Shown here one piece after another: positions 22,724 through 24,437 of a DNA stretch of 24,437 nucleotides. Both the position numbers and the translations under genes were made by a program. This DNA is from a virus: positions 1-24,437 of IMG/VR virus record IMGVR_UViG_3300025674_000376; one strand, 5' to 3'. The number at the start of each line of letters is the position of its first letter. The stretch's first letter is position 1. Below the pieces are notes generated by a model. That model made no database searches and had not been told where the DNA came from. It worked only from the letters and a program-made list of their open reading frames with translations.

Positions 22724-24437
22724 ATCGTTTCGGAAGACCCCCCGTCCCTCTCAGTCCAACACCCCTTCTTTGTACAATGGGATATTCGCTCATTTGTGGG
22801 TCATAATTTAATCCCTTGACATTTGCATAAACTGGTCTAGCAGCACGATCAACCTCACCAAATCTACCCCAAGTAAAGTAAGCGTAAGGGTAGGCAGTAG
22901 AACCAACTCCAACAAAACCAGTTGTATCTGTATAAGATGCAATGTTTGCAGTAATGATTCCAAGGCGACTTCCAGATCCAGGGACAAAGGAAACAGCGGA
23001 TGCATAGTAGATATTATCGGCATAGTATGTACTAGTTCCAACAACATCTGTGTCGTGAGTATCGATAGATGTTATTGCAATACCAGTTGTGTTGATTCCA
23101 GTTCCATAGAGTCTGAAAGGATAATTGGTTCCAAGTCCAGTGGGATCATTACCATTGTTCACATACTCTTGAACATCAAATTGGATTTGAATTGCAAGAT
23201 CAGTTCCAATACCAGGACATGTGCTAATACCAGTCACAAGACCGATATATCCTTGTACATTAACTACCAATGGATTGATGCCCGTCATATCTTCATAATT
23301 AATACCAGAAACGGCGGTAGTTCCGAATCCAGTCTGAGCAATAAATGTGATGTTAAAGTTCTCAGTCAAAGAACCATCAGTATCTTTGAACAGGGCAACA
23401 GAATCAACAAAAACAAATGCGTCAGTTGTGCTTACAACACCAATTACGCTAGCAATCGGACTGATTTGAGCTTCAATAGAATCTCTTGCTTTAGAAACAA
23501 CTGCACCATCAATCAAAATGTCTTTCTTCTGTTTTATCCAAGTTAGTGGTTTGTAGTTGTCATTACTAATACCTACTCCTTGATAGAATGGTGTTTCTAC
23601 AGTAACTGCACTATCAATTCTCTTAACGATTCTATTTTCAGATTGTGCAAAGTTTTCGACAGTTTTAGGTACTCTATTCAGTTCTACCTCAGTACTCTTT
23701 TCAAGTTTAATTTCATCACCAACTTTAATAACTTCGTTGACATCAAACAGGAAGCTATCCTGCCCAATTGTTCCTCTGTAGAAGAAGATGACAACATTGT
23801 CTTCAGCAGTAGGTGCGGTAATAAATTCAAGGACTGATCCTCCAGTGAACACATAGTTAACTCCAGGTTCTTGGATTACACCGTTGATAAAGATGAGAAG
23901 AACTGCGGACAGATCAATTTCCTTAGAATCTGCATCATTTCTATCAATCTCAAAACTGACAATGGATCTCTGATACTCAAGAATGAATCTTTTCTGATCT
24001 CCATTTTGATATGGTTTGATATTATCGAGATAATCGATATTACCAAACTGCCATGCTGCTACTTGATCGGTAAATACATCAACGACTTCAATTTCAAAGT
24101 TTCTGTAGTTGTCTCCAGCACCAGGATCAGTAGAAAGACCAGAAACAGTGAAGGTATCACCGCGTTTGAATCCATAACCTTTCTTGCTAAATTCCCATCT
24201 GGCAACTTCATAATAAGTAGATCCAATTCCAGTGGCGGTGCCAACACCAGCGATTTCTACAGAAATAGAGCATCCAACACCTGTTACCGTAGTTGCGCCA
24301 AGACCAATTCTCGTCAAACCAACGATAGGGAGATTTTCCCCATTTGGTTCTGGGGGAAGAACCAGATCATCAGCAGTATAATTGGTTCCAGGACCAGTTA
24401 CGGAGAATACAAGAGATCCACCAGCACCAACAACGGC
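22719..24437 (-). CDS. Large virion structural protein in gp7 position (5' end outside window)
   Basis: The frame stays open to the right edge (40 further residues above the first TTG-type start at 24317), so the gene is 5'-truncated; 572 residues are visible. The visible part begins with GxGY-like beta elements (GPGTNYTADDLVL; KKGYGFKRGDTFTVSG). It then has the common phage beta motif LLIFINGVIQEPGVNYVFTG followed by FITAPTAEDNVVIFFYRG, then a helical or mixed section (NEVIKVGDEIKLEKSTEVEL), and further beta-rich segments. It ends in a basic tail with QRRGVGLRGTGGLPKRL. Lying immediately before gp8, it occupies the place of T4 gp7 (1032 aa, wedge), and cyanomyoviruses carry a large virion protein there. 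I see no direct sequence match to T4 gp7, so the assignment is positional. The promoter for gp8 overlaps its stop. Confidence 0.88.
   Translation of the reverse strand, partial: AVVGAGGSLVFSVTGPGTNYTADDLVLPPEPNGENLPIVGLTRIGLGATTVTGVGCSISVEIAGVGTATGIGSTYYEVARWEFSKKGYGFKRGDTFTVSGLSTDPGAGDNYRNFEIEVVDVFTDQVAAWQFGNIDYLDNIKPYQNGDQKRFILEYQRSIVSFEIDRNDADSKEIDLSAVLLIFINGVIQEPGVNYVFTGGSVLEFITAPTAEDNVVIFFYRGTIGQDSFLFDVNEVIKVGDEIKLEKSTEVELNRVPKTVENFAQSENRIVKRIDSAVTVETPFYQGVGISNDNYKPLTWIKQKKDILIDGAVVSKARDSIEAQISPIASVIGVVSTTDAFVFVDSVALFKDTDGSLTENFNITFIAQTGFGTTAVSGINYEDMTGINPLVVNVQGYIGLVTGISTCPGIGTDLAIQIQFDVQEYVNNGNDPTGLGTNYPFRLYGTGINTTGIAITSIDTHDTDVVGTSTYYADNIYYASAVSFVPGSGSRLGIITANIASYTDTTGFVGVGSTAYPYAYFTWGRFGEVDRAARPVYANVKGLNYDPQMSEYPIVQRRGVGLRGTGGLPKRL

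Noticed and set aside
22719-24317. Start of the gp7-position gene at the TTG at 24317
   Set aside because: The frame continues open for 40 more residues to the window edge with matching beta-rich content, so the gene is 5'-truncated rather than starting here.
1-24437. tRNAs, rRNA, insertion sequences, integration sites or host metabolic genes
   Set aside because: None was seen on either strand. Coding genes fill the whole window with gaps of at most about 36 bases.

Overview
The window is a late structural-gene block of a T4-like myovirus, most probably a marine cyanophage infecting Synechococcus or Prochlorococcus. Every supportable gene lies on the minus strand, so the block reads from position 24437 down to 1. 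Four things point to this origin. T4-type gp8, gp13, gp14, gp15 and a gp16-like protein are recognisable in T4 order. Some proteins are of kinds I associate with cyanomyoviruses: a giant DUF4815-type baseplate protein, a giant repeat fibre and a DUF6321-type basic protein. Genes are joined by 1-4 nt overlaps. T4-type late promoter motifs (NATAAATA or a close variant) sit at several gene junctions. No host-like genes, tRNAs, integrase or insertion sequence were seen.

Layout in transcription order. (1) 24437-22719: 3' part of a large virion protein in the place of T4 gp7. (2) 22682-21108: gp8 baseplate wedge, behind a perfect late promoter. (3) 21103-13808: 2431-residue DUF4815-type baseplate or tail protein, followed by two tiny coiled-coil proteins (67 and 54 aa), all joined by ATGA overlaps. 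(4) 13423-6001: a 112-aa beta protein, a 70-aa protein and a 2290-aa modular fibre, joined by TAATG overlaps. The fibre has YadA-like NxAIG repeats, sixteen 90-bp repeat units, a beta-helix and a LamG-like domain. It lies just upstream of gp13, where T4 carries wac (whiskers). (5) 6001-2537: gp13, gp14, gp15 and gp16, the head-completion, neck, tail-terminator and packaging genes. (6) 2515-891: two membrane proteins, one a holin candidate, and a very basic DUF6321-type protein. (7) 889-1: a small protein with a T4-like capsid-targeting N-terminus, then a 3'-truncated conserved protein, probably a virion component.

Together the genes would build the baseplate wedge and fibres, close the tail top and neck, and start DNA packaging. 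The tail end of the block may add lysis and capsid-internal functions. The least expected signals are the capsid-targeting-like N-termini on two adjacent small proteins (860-889, 1320-1361), the four blocks of exact 90-bp (2 x 15 residue) repeats in the fibre, a GxGY beta module found in five different virion proteins, a 54-aa overlapping gene (13447-13611), and late promoters merged with stop codons. I saw no defence system, CRISPR array or clearly new enzyme system. There is no stretch over 40 bases without a gene.
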